Below are positions 9,004 through 17,627 of a DNA stretch of 64,000 bases, piece by piece. A program made the translations under genes and the position numbers. Within the stretch, counting starts at the first letter, position 1, and each line of letters opens with the position of its first letter. The DNA lies in the NCBI RefSeq assembly GCF_023702635.1, contig NZ_CP098455.1, positions 3,534,001-3,598,000 of the forward strand. The letters are read 5' to 3'. This DNA comes from Spongiibacter taiwanensis. GTDB taxonomy: Bacteria > Pseudomonadota > Gammaproteobacteria > Pseudomonadales > Spongiibacteraceae. The notes beneath the pieces are model-generated. The model was not told the DNA's origin, did not search any database, and saw only the letters and a list, made by a program, of their open reading frames with translations.

Positions 9004-10806
9004 TTAGCGCAGGCTGAAATGCGCCTCGGTCATGCCCATCACGCTGCCGGTGCTGCTATCCATCGATTCCGCATGGGCGGTGGCGCGGGGCAGCAGACGT
9101 CTGAAGTAGAACTCGGCCGTTTCCAGTTTCGCCTGATAGAAGTCCACTTCGGTGGTGCCTTCGGCCAGCCGACGCTCCGCCAATTCGGCCATCTGCGACC
9201 AGTAGTAAGCCATCGACAGGTAGCCGCTGTACATCAGGAAGTCGTAGGAGGCGGCGGCGACGGCATCCCGGTCCTTGCTGGCTCTGGCAACCATTTTGAG
9301 GGTTTTCCAGTTCCAGCACAGTGTGCTGCGCAACAGCTTGGCGGCAAAGCCCCGGCGCTTGCCTTTGAACAGGGTTTTCAGGCCATGGCTGTAGAGCTTT
9401 TTACTGAAGGTGGTGTACAGGCGGAAACGATCCAGAACGACTTTGCGGCCAATCAGGTCCATTGCCTGGATGCCGGTGGTGCCTTCGTACATGGTTGCTA
9501 TGCGAGCGTCCCGGTAGATCTGCTCCAGGCCGTGTTCCTTGATATAGCCGTGGCCGCCGTAGACCTGCATGGCATTGCTCGCCGATTCCAGACCTGTCTC
9601 GGTGAGAAAGGCTTTGAGAATGGGAGTCAGGAATCCGAGCTGGTTTTCGGCCTGTTCCCGCTCGGCTTCGGTGCCAGCCTGGGTCATAAAGTCGGCGTAT
9701 TTTGCCGCGTCGTACAGCATTGCCCGGCCACCTTCAGCAAAGGCCCTGGCGGTGAGCAACATGCGCCGAACATCGGCGTGATGGATGATGGCATCGGCAA
9801 CCTGATCCGGGTTTTTGGTGCCCGACAGGGCGCGCATGGAATGGCGCTCCAGTGCGTAGGGAACGGCATTTTGATAAGCCAGTTCCGAGGCGGCCAGGCC
9901 CTGGATCGCAGTGCCCACGCGCGCCGTGTTCATAAAGGTGAACATGGCAGGGAGGCCTTCGTTTTCTTTGCCCAGAAGATAGCCAGTCGCGCCGTCAAAA
10001 TTCAGCACGCAGGTGGCGTTGCCGTGGATGCCCATTTTCTCTTCGATACTGCCGCAGGTGACGCCATTGCGCTCGCCGATACTGCCGTCGGCATTGGGCA
10101 GAAACTTGGGCACGATGAACAGCGAAATGCCTTTCGTCCCCTCGGGTGCTCCGGGAATGCGCGCCAGTACAATATGAACGATATTCTCGGCCAGATCGTG
10201 TTCGCCAGCGGAGATAAAAATTTTGCTGCCAGTGACCCGGAAGGTGCCATCGCTTTGGCGCTCCGCCTTGGTTTTCATTTGGCCCAGATCGGAGCCGCAG
10301 TGGGCTTCGGTAAGACACATAGTGCCGGTCCATTCGCCGCTGCATAGCGGTGTCAGGTAGGTCTGCTTTTGTGCATCGCTGCCATGAACTTGCAGGGTGT
10401 TCATCGCGCCCAGGCTCAACCCGGGATACATGCCCCAGGCCCAGTTTGCTGTGCCCACCAGTTCGGATTTGATCAGGCCAAGGGAGAGTGGCATGCCCTG
10501 ACCGCCGTACTCGGTCGGGTGAGAAAGGCCCTGCCAGCCACCGTCGATCCACATCTGATAGGCTTCTTTGAAGCCCTCGGGGGTGGTGACTTCGCCATTC
10601 TCGAGGCGGCAACCCTGCTGGTCACCGATATGATTGAGCGGAGCGAGCACTTCCTCGGCAAATTTTGCGGCCTCGGCTGAGATCGCATCCACCATGTCCG
10701 GGGTGGCTTCGTCGCCACCAGGCAGCGTTTTGTAGTGGCTTTCGTAGTTCAACAACTCATGGATGACGAACTGAATGTCCCGTAACGGCGCTTTGAATTG
10801 GGTCAT
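9004..10806 (-). CDS. acyl-CoA dehydrogenase (DmdC/FadE-like, 600 residues)
   Basis: FAD-dependent enzyme that introduces the alpha-beta double bond into acyl-CoA substrates. The domain order is N-terminal helical domain, central beta domain (MCLTEAHCGSDL; GSKIFISAGEHD) and C-terminal helical domain with YGGHGYIKEHGLEQIYRDAR. E441 in MYEGTTGIQ is the expected catalytic base. A further C-terminal helical extension brings it to 600 residues, the size of the group that includes 3-methylmercaptopropionyl-CoA dehydrogenase (DmdC) and related enzymes; the substrate cannot be fixed from sequence. It is divergent from an enoyl-CoA hydratase-type gene, which supports a place in acyl-CoA breakdown. Confidence 0.93.
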   Translation of the reverse strand: MTQFKAPLRDIQFVIHELLNYESHYKTLPGGDEATPDMVDAISAEAAKFAEEVLAPLNHIGDQQGCRLENGEVTTPEGFKEAYQMWIDGGWQGLSHPTEYGGQGMPLSLGLIKSELVGTANWAWGMYPGLSLGAMNTLQVHGSDAQKQTYLTPLCSGEWTGTMCLTEAHCGSDLGQMKTKAERQSDGTFRVTGSKIFISAGEHDLAENIVHIVLARIPGAPEGTKGISLFIVPKFLPNADGSIGERNGVTCGSIEEKMGIHGNATCVLNFDGATGYLLGKENEGLPAMFTFMNTARVGTAIQGLAASELAYQNAVPYALERHSMRALSGTKNPDQVADAIIHHADVRRMLLTARAFAEGGRAMLYDAAKYADFMTQAGTEAEREQAENQLGFLTPILKAFLTETGLESASNAMQVYGGHGYIKEHGLEQIYRDARIATMYEGTTGIQAMDLIGRKVVLDRFRLYTTFSKKLYSHGLKTLFKGKRRGFAAKLLRSTLCWNWKTLKMVARASKDRDAVAAASYDFLMYSGYLSMAYYWSQMAELAERRLAEGTTEVDFYQAKLETAEFYFRRLLPRATAHAESMDSSTGSVMGMTEAHFSLR

Positions 10807-11051
10807 GTTGTGCCTCTGTGTACGTCAGGAAGAGTCGGGCATTGGGCCCAGCTCGAGTGTCAAGGAGCTTAGCCGAAGCGGGGAGGCGGGCAATTGGCCG
10901 TGGGCTGGTATCCGGCCTGACGATTGGGTCAATCTTGGTGGCCGAGATACGCCGACAAAATTGCACGCGCGCGCGGATTGTTCGAGAATGAGGCAGGTCG
11001 GATAAAAGGGTTTTTGATGATAATGATGCCGACTGGCCGAGAGGTGTGGCA

Positions 11052-12170
11052 ATGCAAGTTGATTTTGCAGTACATCTGGAGCGACTTTCCCTTCCGGCAG
11101 GGGGGTATCTTGCCCATCTGACCCTCAATGCCCCGCGTCGTCTCAACGCCCTCACGCCGGAAATGGTGGCAATGCTGTTGCGCTTACTGCTGGAGCTGCG
11201 CGACGACCCGGATGCGGTGGCGGTTTTCCTCGATGGCGCTGGCGAGCAAGCGTTTTGCGTGGGTGATGATGCGTTGCGCTTGTGCGAATCGGCGCTGGCC
11301 AATCCGGGGGGCCCGGCAGTGGAAGCCGAGGCATTTTTTGCCCAGGAGTACGCGGTCGCCCATCTGATTCATACCTTTCCGAAGCCCATTATTGTGTGGG
11401 CCTGCGGCGCGGTGATGGGGGCCGGTGTCGGTTTGATGGTGGGTGCCAGCCACCGAATCGTCACCCAAGCCAGCCGGCTGTCGATGCCAGAGATCAGAGT
11501 CGGCTTGTTCCCGGGCCTGGGCGCCAGTTGGTTTCTCCACCAGATGCCGGGTTCGACGGGCTTGTTTTGCGGCCTGACTGGCGCGGAGTTACTGCCCGCC
11601 GATGCGCTGTATGCGGGGCTAGCGGATTATTGTCTGGCGGTGGATTGCCGTCGCGATGTACTGCAGGCCTTGATTCAACTGCCCTGGTGCGATGATAGCG
11701 AATGGAACCGGGAGCAGGTGACTGAGCTGCTCACCGATATAGAAGCAGAGCAGGGCGTGGCGCTTGGTGACTCCCACCTTAAAGGCGCGCGGGAATGGAT
11801 TGAGCGCACCTGCTGCCCCTTGGAGCCGGTTCGGGTGGCACGCAAAATATGCCAGTACCGCGGCGGACAGGCCTGGCTGCAGGCGGCATCGGTCGGGCTA
11901 CAGAGGGGAGCGTCCAGTGCAGCGAAATTGATATTTCGACAGCTCGATCAGGGCAAGGGCTTGAGCTTGAAGGATGTCTTCCGGATGGAGTTGATTCTGG
12001 TGGTTAATCGAATTCGGGATCCGGAGTTTGCCGAGGGTGTTCGCGCGCAGCTGCTGGACCGGGACCGCGATCCTCGCTGGTGTTATCGTTCAATAGAAGA
12101 CGTGCCTGACGCTGAAATCGACGCGCTGTTTTCGGCTCCCTGGCAGGTGCATCCGCTGGCACATTTGTAA
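11052..12170 (+). CDS. 3-hydroxyisobutyryl-CoA hydrolase-like protein
   Basis: Crotonase-fold protein of the ECH_2 group. It is about 372 residues long, the length of 3-hydroxyisobutyryl-CoA hydrolases in valine breakdown rather than the 260 residues of plain enoyl-CoA hydratases. Family marks are LNAPRRLNALTPEMV near the start, GEQAFCVGDD (the usual GxxAFxAGxD with changes), GAVMGAGVGLMVGASHRIVT (the oxyanion region), and MPEIRVGLFPGLGASWFL. ATG 11052 has GAGAGG seven bases upstream; a GTG two codons earlier is less likely. Divergent from the acyl-CoA dehydrogenase. Substrate assignment is by family only. Confidence 0.85.
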   Translation: MQVDFAVHLERLSLPAGGYLAHLTLNAPRRLNALTPEMVAMLLRLLLELRDDPDAVAVFLDGAGEQAFCVGDDALRLCESALANPGGPAVEAEAFFAQEYAVAHLIHTFPKPIIVWACGAVMGAGVGLMVGASHRIVTQASRLSMPEIRVGLFPGLGASWFLHQMPGSTGLFCGLTGAELLPADALYAGLADYCLAVDCRRDVLQALIQLPWCDDSEWNREQVTELLTDIEAEQGVALGDSHLKGAREWIERTCCPLEPVRVARKICQYRGGQAWLQAASVGLQRGASSAAKLIFRQLDQGKGLSLKDVFRMELILVVNRIRDPEFAEGVRAQLLDRDRDPRWCYRSIEDVPDAEIDALFSAPWQVHPLAHL

Positions 12171-12206
12171 ATTCGCTCAAGCCAATCACGGTTTCCCGCT
12201 GAACCA

Positions 12207-12377
12207 TTACATGCCGTGGTCGCGCATCTGCTTTGCCCGCTCGTCGGCTTGTTGCTGCAGCTGGGACTCCATTTGATTGGCTCTATCCAGGGCGTTTTGC
12301 TGGCCGGGACTGAGGACAGTGGATTCCGGTGCCCGACTGCACGCCATCATCGATGCCGCCATGACGATAAAGATCAT
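12207..12377 (-). CDS. small lipoprotein
   Basis: A short lipoprotein of 56 residues from the ATG at 12377. It has a short signal peptide ending in MMAC with C13 as the likely lipid site, then a Gln/Ala-rich helical tail (QQNALDRANQMESQLQQQ). A longer frame to 12443 adds a proline-rich leader that does not fit a signal peptide. No function is known to me; the helical tail after a lipid anchor recalls small outer-membrane lipoproteins in a general way. Confidence 0.6.
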   Translation of the reverse strand: MIFIVMAASMMACSRAPESTVLSPGQQNALDRANQMESQLQQQADERAKQMRDHGM

Positions 12378-12557
12378 CGGTTTGATTGCTCGTCGGCTTG
12401 GTGGGACAGTTCTGATAATGGGTGGCGGGGCAAAGACGGTCATATGGCCTACCTCAGCGAGTGAATGGCACTAAAGATAGGGCAGACCGCAATTGGGGTA
12501 AAGTTGGTGTCTGCATAACGCGGCGCCTTTGCAAGGGGCTATTTTGTGGCACTGCAA

Positions 12558-13190
12558 TCAAAGCAAAGACCCGAGAAAGCGATCCAACTCTGGCCGTTCC
12601 TGTTGCACCTTTTTGACGGCGGCAGCCAGCATGCGGTCCGCCTGAATCGGTCCCAGGCTTTCGCACAGCAACACATAATATTGGTTGATCAACTTTTGCA
12701 GGAGGCTGGGCGGGGCGTTGTCCAGCTCTAGTGGTTGTCTACTGGCCAGCCAGCGCTGAAGGGCGTCCAGTATACTGGGTGGCAGATTTCGGCGGCGCAG
12801 CGCAGCGAATAAGTCGAGGCGCAGTTTGGCCTGCTGACTCTCACCGAGCTGGCCCATCAGGGCGAGCATAAGCTCGGAGAAGGCGGTGCTGTGGCTCAGG
12901 GTGGGTTGTCGCTGGGGGGCAAAGGCTGCTGTGCTGCCATTGGCGCTGGCTGCCTGGCTTGCAGGCAGGTTCATGGCATTGAGCAGGCTGCGTAAAATGG
13001 CGGCGCGCTGGTTTTTCAGGGGGGTGTCCTGGCAAATGTCTGCCACAAAGCGTTGCAGCGCCAGGCTGGGTTGATCTGCATACCGGCTTTCCCAATGGCG
13101 CAGCGCACGCTCTACGCCATGGTCATCCAGAAAACCCTGCAAGCCGGTGGCGATAGCCTGGCGGCGTTGATTGAAATCTTTTTGACTCAT
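12558..13190 (-). CDS. hypothetical helical protein coupled to the ammonium transporter
   Basis: A 210-residue, cytoplasmic-looking, mostly helical protein without membrane segments or signal peptide. I do not recognise a domain. Its start overlaps the stop of the ammonium transporter gene as ATGA, so translation is coupled. In most bacteria amtB is paired with glnK, which blocks the channel; here this unrelated protein takes the neighbouring place. That invites, but does not prove, a role tied to ammonium uptake. The sequence has a low-complexity Ala/Ser/Gln linker around 75-95 between two helical halves. Confidence 0.7.
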   Translation of the reverse strand: MSQKDFNQRRQAIATGLQGFLDDHGVERALRHWESRYADQPSLALQRFVADICQDTPLKNQRAAILRSLLNAMNLPASQAASANGSTAAFAPQRQPTLSHSTAFSELMLALMGQLGESQQAKLRLDLFAALRRRNLPPSILDALQRWLASRQPLELDNAPPSLLQKLINQYYVLLCESLGPIQADRMLAAAVKKVQQERPELDRFLGSLL

Positions 13191-14491
13191 CGCTTGTAAT
13201 CCAGGTCGCCGGCGCGGTCGGCGGTATAGGCGGTATTACCTGAGGGAAACTCGGGGTAGCCAATTTCGGCGTGCTCGCTGAGGTCCAGGCCTCGCTGTTC
13301 GTGCAGCGCGGAGGCGCGCAGCCCCATCGTCAGGTCAATGAGGTAGTACATAATCAAGGCGGTGGAAAAGGTCCAGATGAAGCACGCCAGAATGCCAACC
13401 AGCTGCACCACAATCATCTGGGTATTGAACATATCCTCGGCATAGAACATGCCCGCTGCCAGCGTGCCCCAGGCACCGGCAAAGCCGTGCACTGATACCG
13501 CACCCACCACATCATCCAGATGCAGATTGACCAACATTCTGCCGCCAAGGGTGCACACGATACCGCCGATAAAGCCAGTAAGCAGTGCGAACATGGGGGT
13601 CATGCTGGCGCAGCCAGCGGTGATGGCAACCAGGCCCGCCAGACTGCCATTCACCGTTTCCGTCAGTAATATTGGCCGGCGGCCAACCAACGACAGCAGC
13701 ATGCAGGCGGCCGCGCCGGCCGCTGCGGCCAGTTGGGTGTTCAGGTTGATCAGACCAATGTCAGCACTGGCCGCCAGGGTGGAACCGCCGTTAAAGCCAA
13801 ACCAGCCAAACCAGAGGATAAAACCGCCGAGAGCGACCAGGGTGAGATTGTGGCCGCGAATCTCGCGGGGCTTGCCAGCTTTGTCGTAGCGGCCCAGCCG
13901 CGGCCCAAGAATAATAATGCCGGCCAGTGCCGCCCAGGCGCCCACCGAGTGAACGACAGTCGAACCGGCAAAATCGATAAAGCCCATTTCGGCAAGCCAG
14001 CCGCCGGAATTCCATACCCAGCTGCCGAAAACCGGGTAAATGGCCGCAGTGATGAATACAGCACCGACCAGGTAGGCCTCAAAGCGAGTTCGCTCTGCCA
14101 TGGCGCCACTGGCGATCGTGACGGCGGTGGCGGCAAACATGGTTTGGAACAACAGGCTGCCATAGGTGCTGGCGTCGGCCTCATCGAGCAAGAACAGGTC
14201 GGTGCCAAACAGCCCGGTCGTGTTGGTGCCAAACATCAGTCCGTAGCCCAGTGCCCAGAAGATCAGGGTACCGATGCAGACATCCATGTAGTTTTTCATC
14301 ACTACGTTGAGAGCGTTTTTTGCCCGCGACATGCCGGATTCTAGTAGCGCAAATCCGGCTTGCATCAAAAATACGAGGGCGCTGGCAGTGACCAGCCAGA
14401 CCATGTCCATGGCAGCGGTTGCATCGTCGGCGAGCGTAGGCTGGCTTGCGGCCAGCAAAGCGAGTAAGCCAGTCAGTCGGGTGTGAGTCAT
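13187..14491 (-). CDS. amt: ammonium transporter
   Basis: Amt/MEP/Rh family channel of 434 residues with a signal peptide-like first segment (cut near TLADD) and about eleven membrane helices. The two pore histidines are present in STVVHSVGAWAAL and in VSVHGFAGAW, and the IDFAGS aspartate precedes the first. ATG 14491 has AGAGG at good spacing; the frame continues upstream to 14704 without support. The C-terminal tail after the last helix is about 50 residues (RASALHEQRGLDL onward), as in Amt proteins that bind PII. No glnK is adjacent; an orphan gene is coupled downstream instead. Confidence 0.94.
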   Translation of the reverse strand: MTHTRLTGLLALLAASQPTLADDATAAMDMVWLVTASALVFLMQAGFALLESGMSRAKNALNVVMKNYMDVCIGTLIFWALGYGLMFGTNTTGLFGTDLFLLDEADASTYGSLLFQTMFAATAVTIASGAMAERTRFEAYLVGAVFITAAIYPVFGSWVWNSGGWLAEMGFIDFAGSTVVHSVGAWAALAGIIILGPRLGRYDKAGKPREIRGHNLTLVALGGFILWFGWFGFNGGSTLAASADIGLINLNTQLAAAAGAAACMLLSLVGRRPILLTETVNGSLAGLVAITAGCASMTPMFALLTGFIGGIVCTLGGRMLVNLHLDDVVGAVSVHGFAGAWGTLAAGMFYAEDMFNTQMIVVQLVGILACFIWTFSTALIMYYLIDLTMGLRASALHEQRGLDLSEHAEIGYPEFPSGNTAYTADRAGDLDYKR

Positions 14492-14807
14492 TTGAACCTC
14501 TATGGCAGTGGGGTGGCGGCACCCGGCTTGAAAAGCGGTATTCTCTGCAGACATAGCAACTGCTATGCCACTTGAGGTAAGTGGGATGGGACGGCGTTTT
14601 AGGGTCCCAGACGGGCATTGACGCGAATTTAGCAATAGATGCCATAAGGTGGTGCGGGGCTGTGCGCTAAGCCGGGGCGCCGGGTCTCGAATAGGAAAAA
14701 ACAATGAAAATAGTCGGAAAGATCAATTATGCTTATCAAATAAGAATCGTTATCGTTGGTGCTCAGGTATTTGATGACCTCCACTTCAAGTTAAAGGGGC
14801 AGCAGTG
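14492..14807. other. intergenic region between amt and the DUF2061 gene
   Basis: A 316-base gap between divergent genes. Its right part is AT-rich (about 14690-14755) and includes a Fur-like site listed separately. No gene or RNA was recognised. Confidence 0.5.
14738..14754. promoter_or_regulatory. possible Fur box
   Basis: AAATAAGAATCGTTATC resembles the Fur consensus (GATAATGATAATCATTATC) and is a partial palindrome with ATAA and TTAT arms. It lies 54 bases before the DUF2061 start. Pattern match only. Confidence 0.35.
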
Positions 14808-15014
14808 ATGAAAAAGACCGTCAGTTTCGCCGTTTTGCATTTCAGTGTGGCCTTTTCCGTGGCCTACGTGTTGACCGGCAGTGTCTTAGTGGGCGGTGTG
14901 ATGGCCCTGATTGAACCCGCGATTAACACGGTGGTGTTCTACTTCCATGAGCGGGTATGGCGGCATTTGCAGGCGCCATCAAGCGCCCCGGCAGAGATGG
15001 CGCTGGCGGGTTGA
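14808..15014 (+). CDS. DUF2061 small membrane protein
   Basis: A 68-residue protein with two membrane helices (about residues 5-25 and 28-48). The pattern is that of the DUF2061 family: KTVSFAVLHFSVAFSVAYVLTG, then EPAINTVVFYFHERVW. The helix pair and the YFHERVW segment are its strongest marks. The function of the family is unknown. ATG 14808 with AAGGGG upstream is used rather than the GTG just before it. A Fur-like site in front suggests possible iron control, which is inference only. Confidence 0.82.
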   Translation: MKKTVSFAVLHFSVAFSVAYVLTGSVLVGGVMALIEPAINTVVFYFHERVWRHLQAPSSAPAEMALAG

Positions 15015-15075
15015 GGCCTGCGGATAGAGCCTAGTGCTCTAATGACCTGGGCCGCAGGATCAGGGCGAGGCATGA

Positions 15076-15258
15076 TCAGGGAATCGCACCGCACTGCCTG
15101 AGCATCGCTAATACCAGACCCACCGCGACGAGGGGCAGGATCCAGCGACTGAGTTTGTTTTGGGTCTCAGTGCTGGGCTGGGGGGCATAGCGCTCGATCA
15201 GCGGAATGACAACAAGCAGGGCCAGAAACAGGCCGCTGAGGATGAGCATTAGGGTCAT
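15076..15258 (-). CDS. small two-helix membrane protein
   Basis: A 60-residue protein made of two hydrophobic helices (about 4-20 and 39-54) joined by a polar loop. No family is recognised. It is convergent with the DUF2061 gene. The coding character is reasonable, but the size makes the call tentative. Confidence 0.55.
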   Translation of the reverse strand: MTLMLILSGLFLALLVVIPLIERYAPQPSTETQNKLSRWILPLVAVGLVLAMLRQCGAIP

Positions 15259-15275
15259 CGTTTCTCAAATCCTTG

Positions 15276-15304
15276 CGCGACCCCGGACAGGTTTCGGGGT
15301 CGCG
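15276..15304. repeat. 10-bp inverted repeat (hairpin)
   Basis: CGCGACCCCG and CGGGGTCGCG flank a nine-base spacer. There is no T-run on either side, and the hairpin lies between divergent genes, so it is not an ordinary terminator. Its arm shares the start CGCGACCCCGGA with the terminator at 19729-19752. Confidence 0.6.
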
Positions 15305-15536
15305 TTGCCAAATTGTAAATATTTACCGTAGTCAGTCTGCCACTCGCTGGACGGTTCTTCCAAGCCCCCGCAGGGCGCGTGCTTTGGGCGCTCGCAGCTG
15401 ACAGTCCCTGTTGCTCAGAATGACAAATCGCCATTTCTCTCCGCCAGGCTGGTGAAACTTAGGCCAGCGGGGCCTGCCCAAAAAATCGTGATGGTCTGGC
15501 CGGACGATGTCAGACAGATATTCAGGGAGCGATTTT

Positions 15537-16145
15537 ATGCGAAATCTCAGTGGTGCGTTTCTGCGCGGTATGTTTGTTCTGCTGCCGGTGGTGCTGTCGA
15601 TCCAGCTCGCGGTATGGGTGATATCCACCGCGGAATCCTGGCTGGCACCGCCCTTAAAGGAGTTGCTTGGACCGGTCTACTTTCCCGGGATGGCTCTGCT
15701 GTTACTGGTTGCCCTTACCGTGCTCGTTGGCCTCAGCTCGCGTTGGCCCACGGCCAGCTTTGTCTGGGGCTTACCGGGGCGAGTGCTGGAGCGTACACCA
15801 GTGTTGCGGCAAATCTACGGTACGCTCAAAGACGTGATGGAAATTATGGGGGGCAATAAATTCGATGATGAGGCGGTGGTCATGGTCGAGCTACCCAATT
15901 CAGAAGCCCGCCTGATTGGTATCGTCACGGTGAGGGAGAAGGGCAATGGCAACACGATGGCCAGTGAACTCGATGATGATCATATCGCGGTGTACCTGCC
16001 AATGAGTTATCAGGTGGGCGGTTACACGGTTGTGGTACCTCGGCAGCATACCCGACCGATTGATATGCGTCCCGCCGATGCCTTGCAACTTGTGCTCAGT
16101 GGCGGTGTGGTTTCTGAGCCGGGCCGGGAGCGAAATATTGGCTAG
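15537..16145 (+). CDS. DUF502 membrane protein
   Basis: About 202 residues from ATG 15537, which has AGGGAG upstream; a start 30 bases earlier is possible. Two membrane helices lie near the N-terminus (FLRGMFVLLPVVLSIQLAVWV and ALLLLVALTVLVGL). They are followed by a conserved soluble part with RTPVLRQIYGTLKDVME, which marks the DUF502 family. The family is widespread in bacteria and plants, and its biochemical role is unknown. The gene stands alone. Confidence 0.87.
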   Translation: MRNLSGAFLRGMFVLLPVVLSIQLAVWVISTAESWLAPPLKELLGPVYFPGMALLLLVALTVLVGLSSRWPTASFVWGLPGRVLERTPVLRQIYGTLKDVMEIMGGNKFDDEAVVMVELPNSEARLIGIVTVREKGNGNTMASELDDDHIAVYLPMSYQVGGYTVVVPRQHTRPIDMRPADALQLVLSGGVVSEPGRERNIG

Positions 16146-16156
16146 ACTCTAGACGG

Positions 16157-16170
16157 GTGATCTAAATCAA
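16157..16170. promoter_or_regulatory. FNR/Anr-type box
   Basis: GTGATCTAAATCAA matches TTGAT-N4-ATCAA except for its first base. It lies 89 bases before the start of the small secreted protein at 16260, a usual distance for an activating site. Confidence 0.55.
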
Positions 16171-16259
16171 CGGTCCCGGCAGCGCGGTTTGGCTTAATGA
16201 TGTTGACGTGCCCTTGAATGGATCAAGCAGCCGATGCCCGATAAACAGGAGAGTCATCA

Positions 16260-16661
16260 ATGAGAGTACTAATTTGCGGTATTTCACTGCTGTGGATCGT
16301 CTCTGGCGCCGCTATTGCGGGACAGAGTGGCCCGATTCGCAGTGAAGTGGGTTTTGTCGACGAAACCAGTGGCGCGCGGGTGGAAGCGGTGGAGCCCCAG
16401 GGTGATGGAGAGTATCGGGTGCTGGTCTCGGTGCCTCGGGGTGAAAACACCTCGCCAACGGTGATTGAAGAAATTGTGGTTAGCGCCTCCCGTGATACCC
16501 CGAGGGAGGCTGAGGAACCCGTGCCAGCGCCGCGGTATGAGTTGGTGAAAGATTATGCCAACGACCGCTACGGGCTCTATGTGTATCTGGGCAAAAACCG
16601 TGAGTGGCCATTTCGCTTGTTCTTTAAGGATCACAGCGCTGCGGAAATCCATAACTACTGA
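16260..16661 (+). CDS. small secreted protein with a TonB-box-like segment
   Basis: A 133-residue protein with a signal peptide cut near SGAAIA (residue 20). The mature part starts with a beta-rich stretch, has IEEIVVSASRDTP around residues 68-80, then a proline/glutamate linker and an aromatic-rich tail (YGLYVYLGKNREWPFRLFF). The middle segment closely resembles the TonB box and plug start of TonB-dependent receptors, which normally sits in proteins many times larger. No beta-barrel is present. ATG 16260 follows an AGGAGAG ribosome site. An Anr-like box lies upstream. I do not recognise the family. Confidence 0.68.
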   Translation: MRVLICGISLLWIVSGAAIAGQSGPIRSEVGFVDETSGARVEAVEPQGDGEYRVLVSVPRGENTSPTVIEEIVVSASRDTPREAEEPVPAPRYELVKDYANDRYGLYVYLGKNREWPFRLFFKDHSAAEIHNY

Positions 16662-16694
16662 GCGGTTGCGCACCGGCCTCCCTTGGTCGCTGGG

Positions 16695-17627
16695 CTATTC
16701 GCTTAGCCAGAACAACAGCAACTCGATTTGATGGTGAAGGGGGTTGATGCTCAATCCCGCCAACGTGAGCATCACCGCTACGGTTGAAGCCGTGATGAAC
16801 GGCGAAGGGGGCCTGGGTGCGGGGTTTAACAGGGCCATGACCCGCTGCTCAACGGCTTCGTCGACAAAACTGCTGGTGTGAGGGGCGGCGGCGCAAGACG
16901 CCTCTGCCAGTTTGACAATACAACGCGCGACATCGGCGCGGCTGTGGACCTTGCTGGCAATCAAATCACAGTGTTTCTCGATACCCAGCCGCAACTCACC
17001 GCGGAAACGGGCTGCGCCGGGCATGGGCAGGCTAACCATCTTGGCGAGCAGCAATCGCAGGTTATCGCGGTGGAGAACGTGCCCGCGTTCGTGGCGCAGC
17101 ACAATATCTCTCTCTTTCTCATCGCAATGGGCCAACAGGCCTGAGCTGAGCACAACGCGGGGGGTAAGCAGGCCGACTGTGAAGGCCAAGAGCTGTTGAT
17201 CCGGTACTTCCAGGAAGTCGCCCCGGTCGCGGGAAAACAGGCGAACACTGTCTTTGCAGCGCCGACTGGCAGTGGTACTGCGCCAGCTTTTCCTACTGAT
17301 GGCCACTAGCGCTAGTACCGTTAATACCAGGGACGCCGGTCCGGCCTGAGGCAAGATTCCAACAGGATGATGGTTGGAGCAGACACCGTCGTGACAGTGG
17401 TAGCCGATTAAAAAATCATTAACGAGCGGCAGATACAGCAGCACCGTGGTGGCAACGCTGATTGAGATCGGCAGGAAAACCGCTACTAACAATAGGCTTG
17501 TGGCTTGCTGAGGGTGAAGGCCTCTCAGCAGCATCAGCAGGGGGCGTCGAAGAGCGACCAGAGAGAGGCCGAGAAAGAACCACAGGCTTAGGAAGACAAG
17601 GTTGGCAGTGCCAAGGTGTTCAATCAT
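16695..17627 (-). CDS. M56/BlaR1-type membrane metallopeptidase
   Basis: A 310-residue membrane protein of the BlaR1/MecR1 peptidase M56 family. There are four hydrophobic segments (about 8-27, 44-70, 95-112 and 280-300) and a cytoplasmic zinc peptidase domain between the third and the last. The domain has the motif HERGH at 179-183 and a likely third ligand in GIEKHCD (E217). The penicillin-binding sensor domain of BlaR1 is absent, so the signal it senses is unknown. The partner BlaI-type repressor gene overlaps by eight bases upstream. By analogy it would cut or inactivate that repressor. Confidence 0.88.
   Translation of the reverse strand: MIEHLGTANLVFLSLWFFLGLSLVALRRPLLMLLRGLHPQQATSLLLVAVFLPISISVATTVLLYLPLVNDFLIGYHCHDGVCSNHHPVGILPQAGPASLVLTVLALVAISRKSWRSTTASRRCKDSVRLFSRDRGDFLEVPDQQLLAFTVGLLTPRVVLSSGLLAHCDEKERDIVLRHERGHVLHRDNLRLLLAKMVSLPMPGAARFRGELRLGIEKHCDLIASKVHSRADVARCIVKLAEASCAAAPHTSSFVDEAVEQRVMALLNPAPRPPSPFITASTVAVMLTLAGLSINPLHHQIELLLFWLSE

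Noticed and set aside
8983-10347. Long plus-strand frame of 454 codons
   Set aside because: It is antisense to the clear acyl-CoA dehydrogenase gene and its product has no recognisable features.
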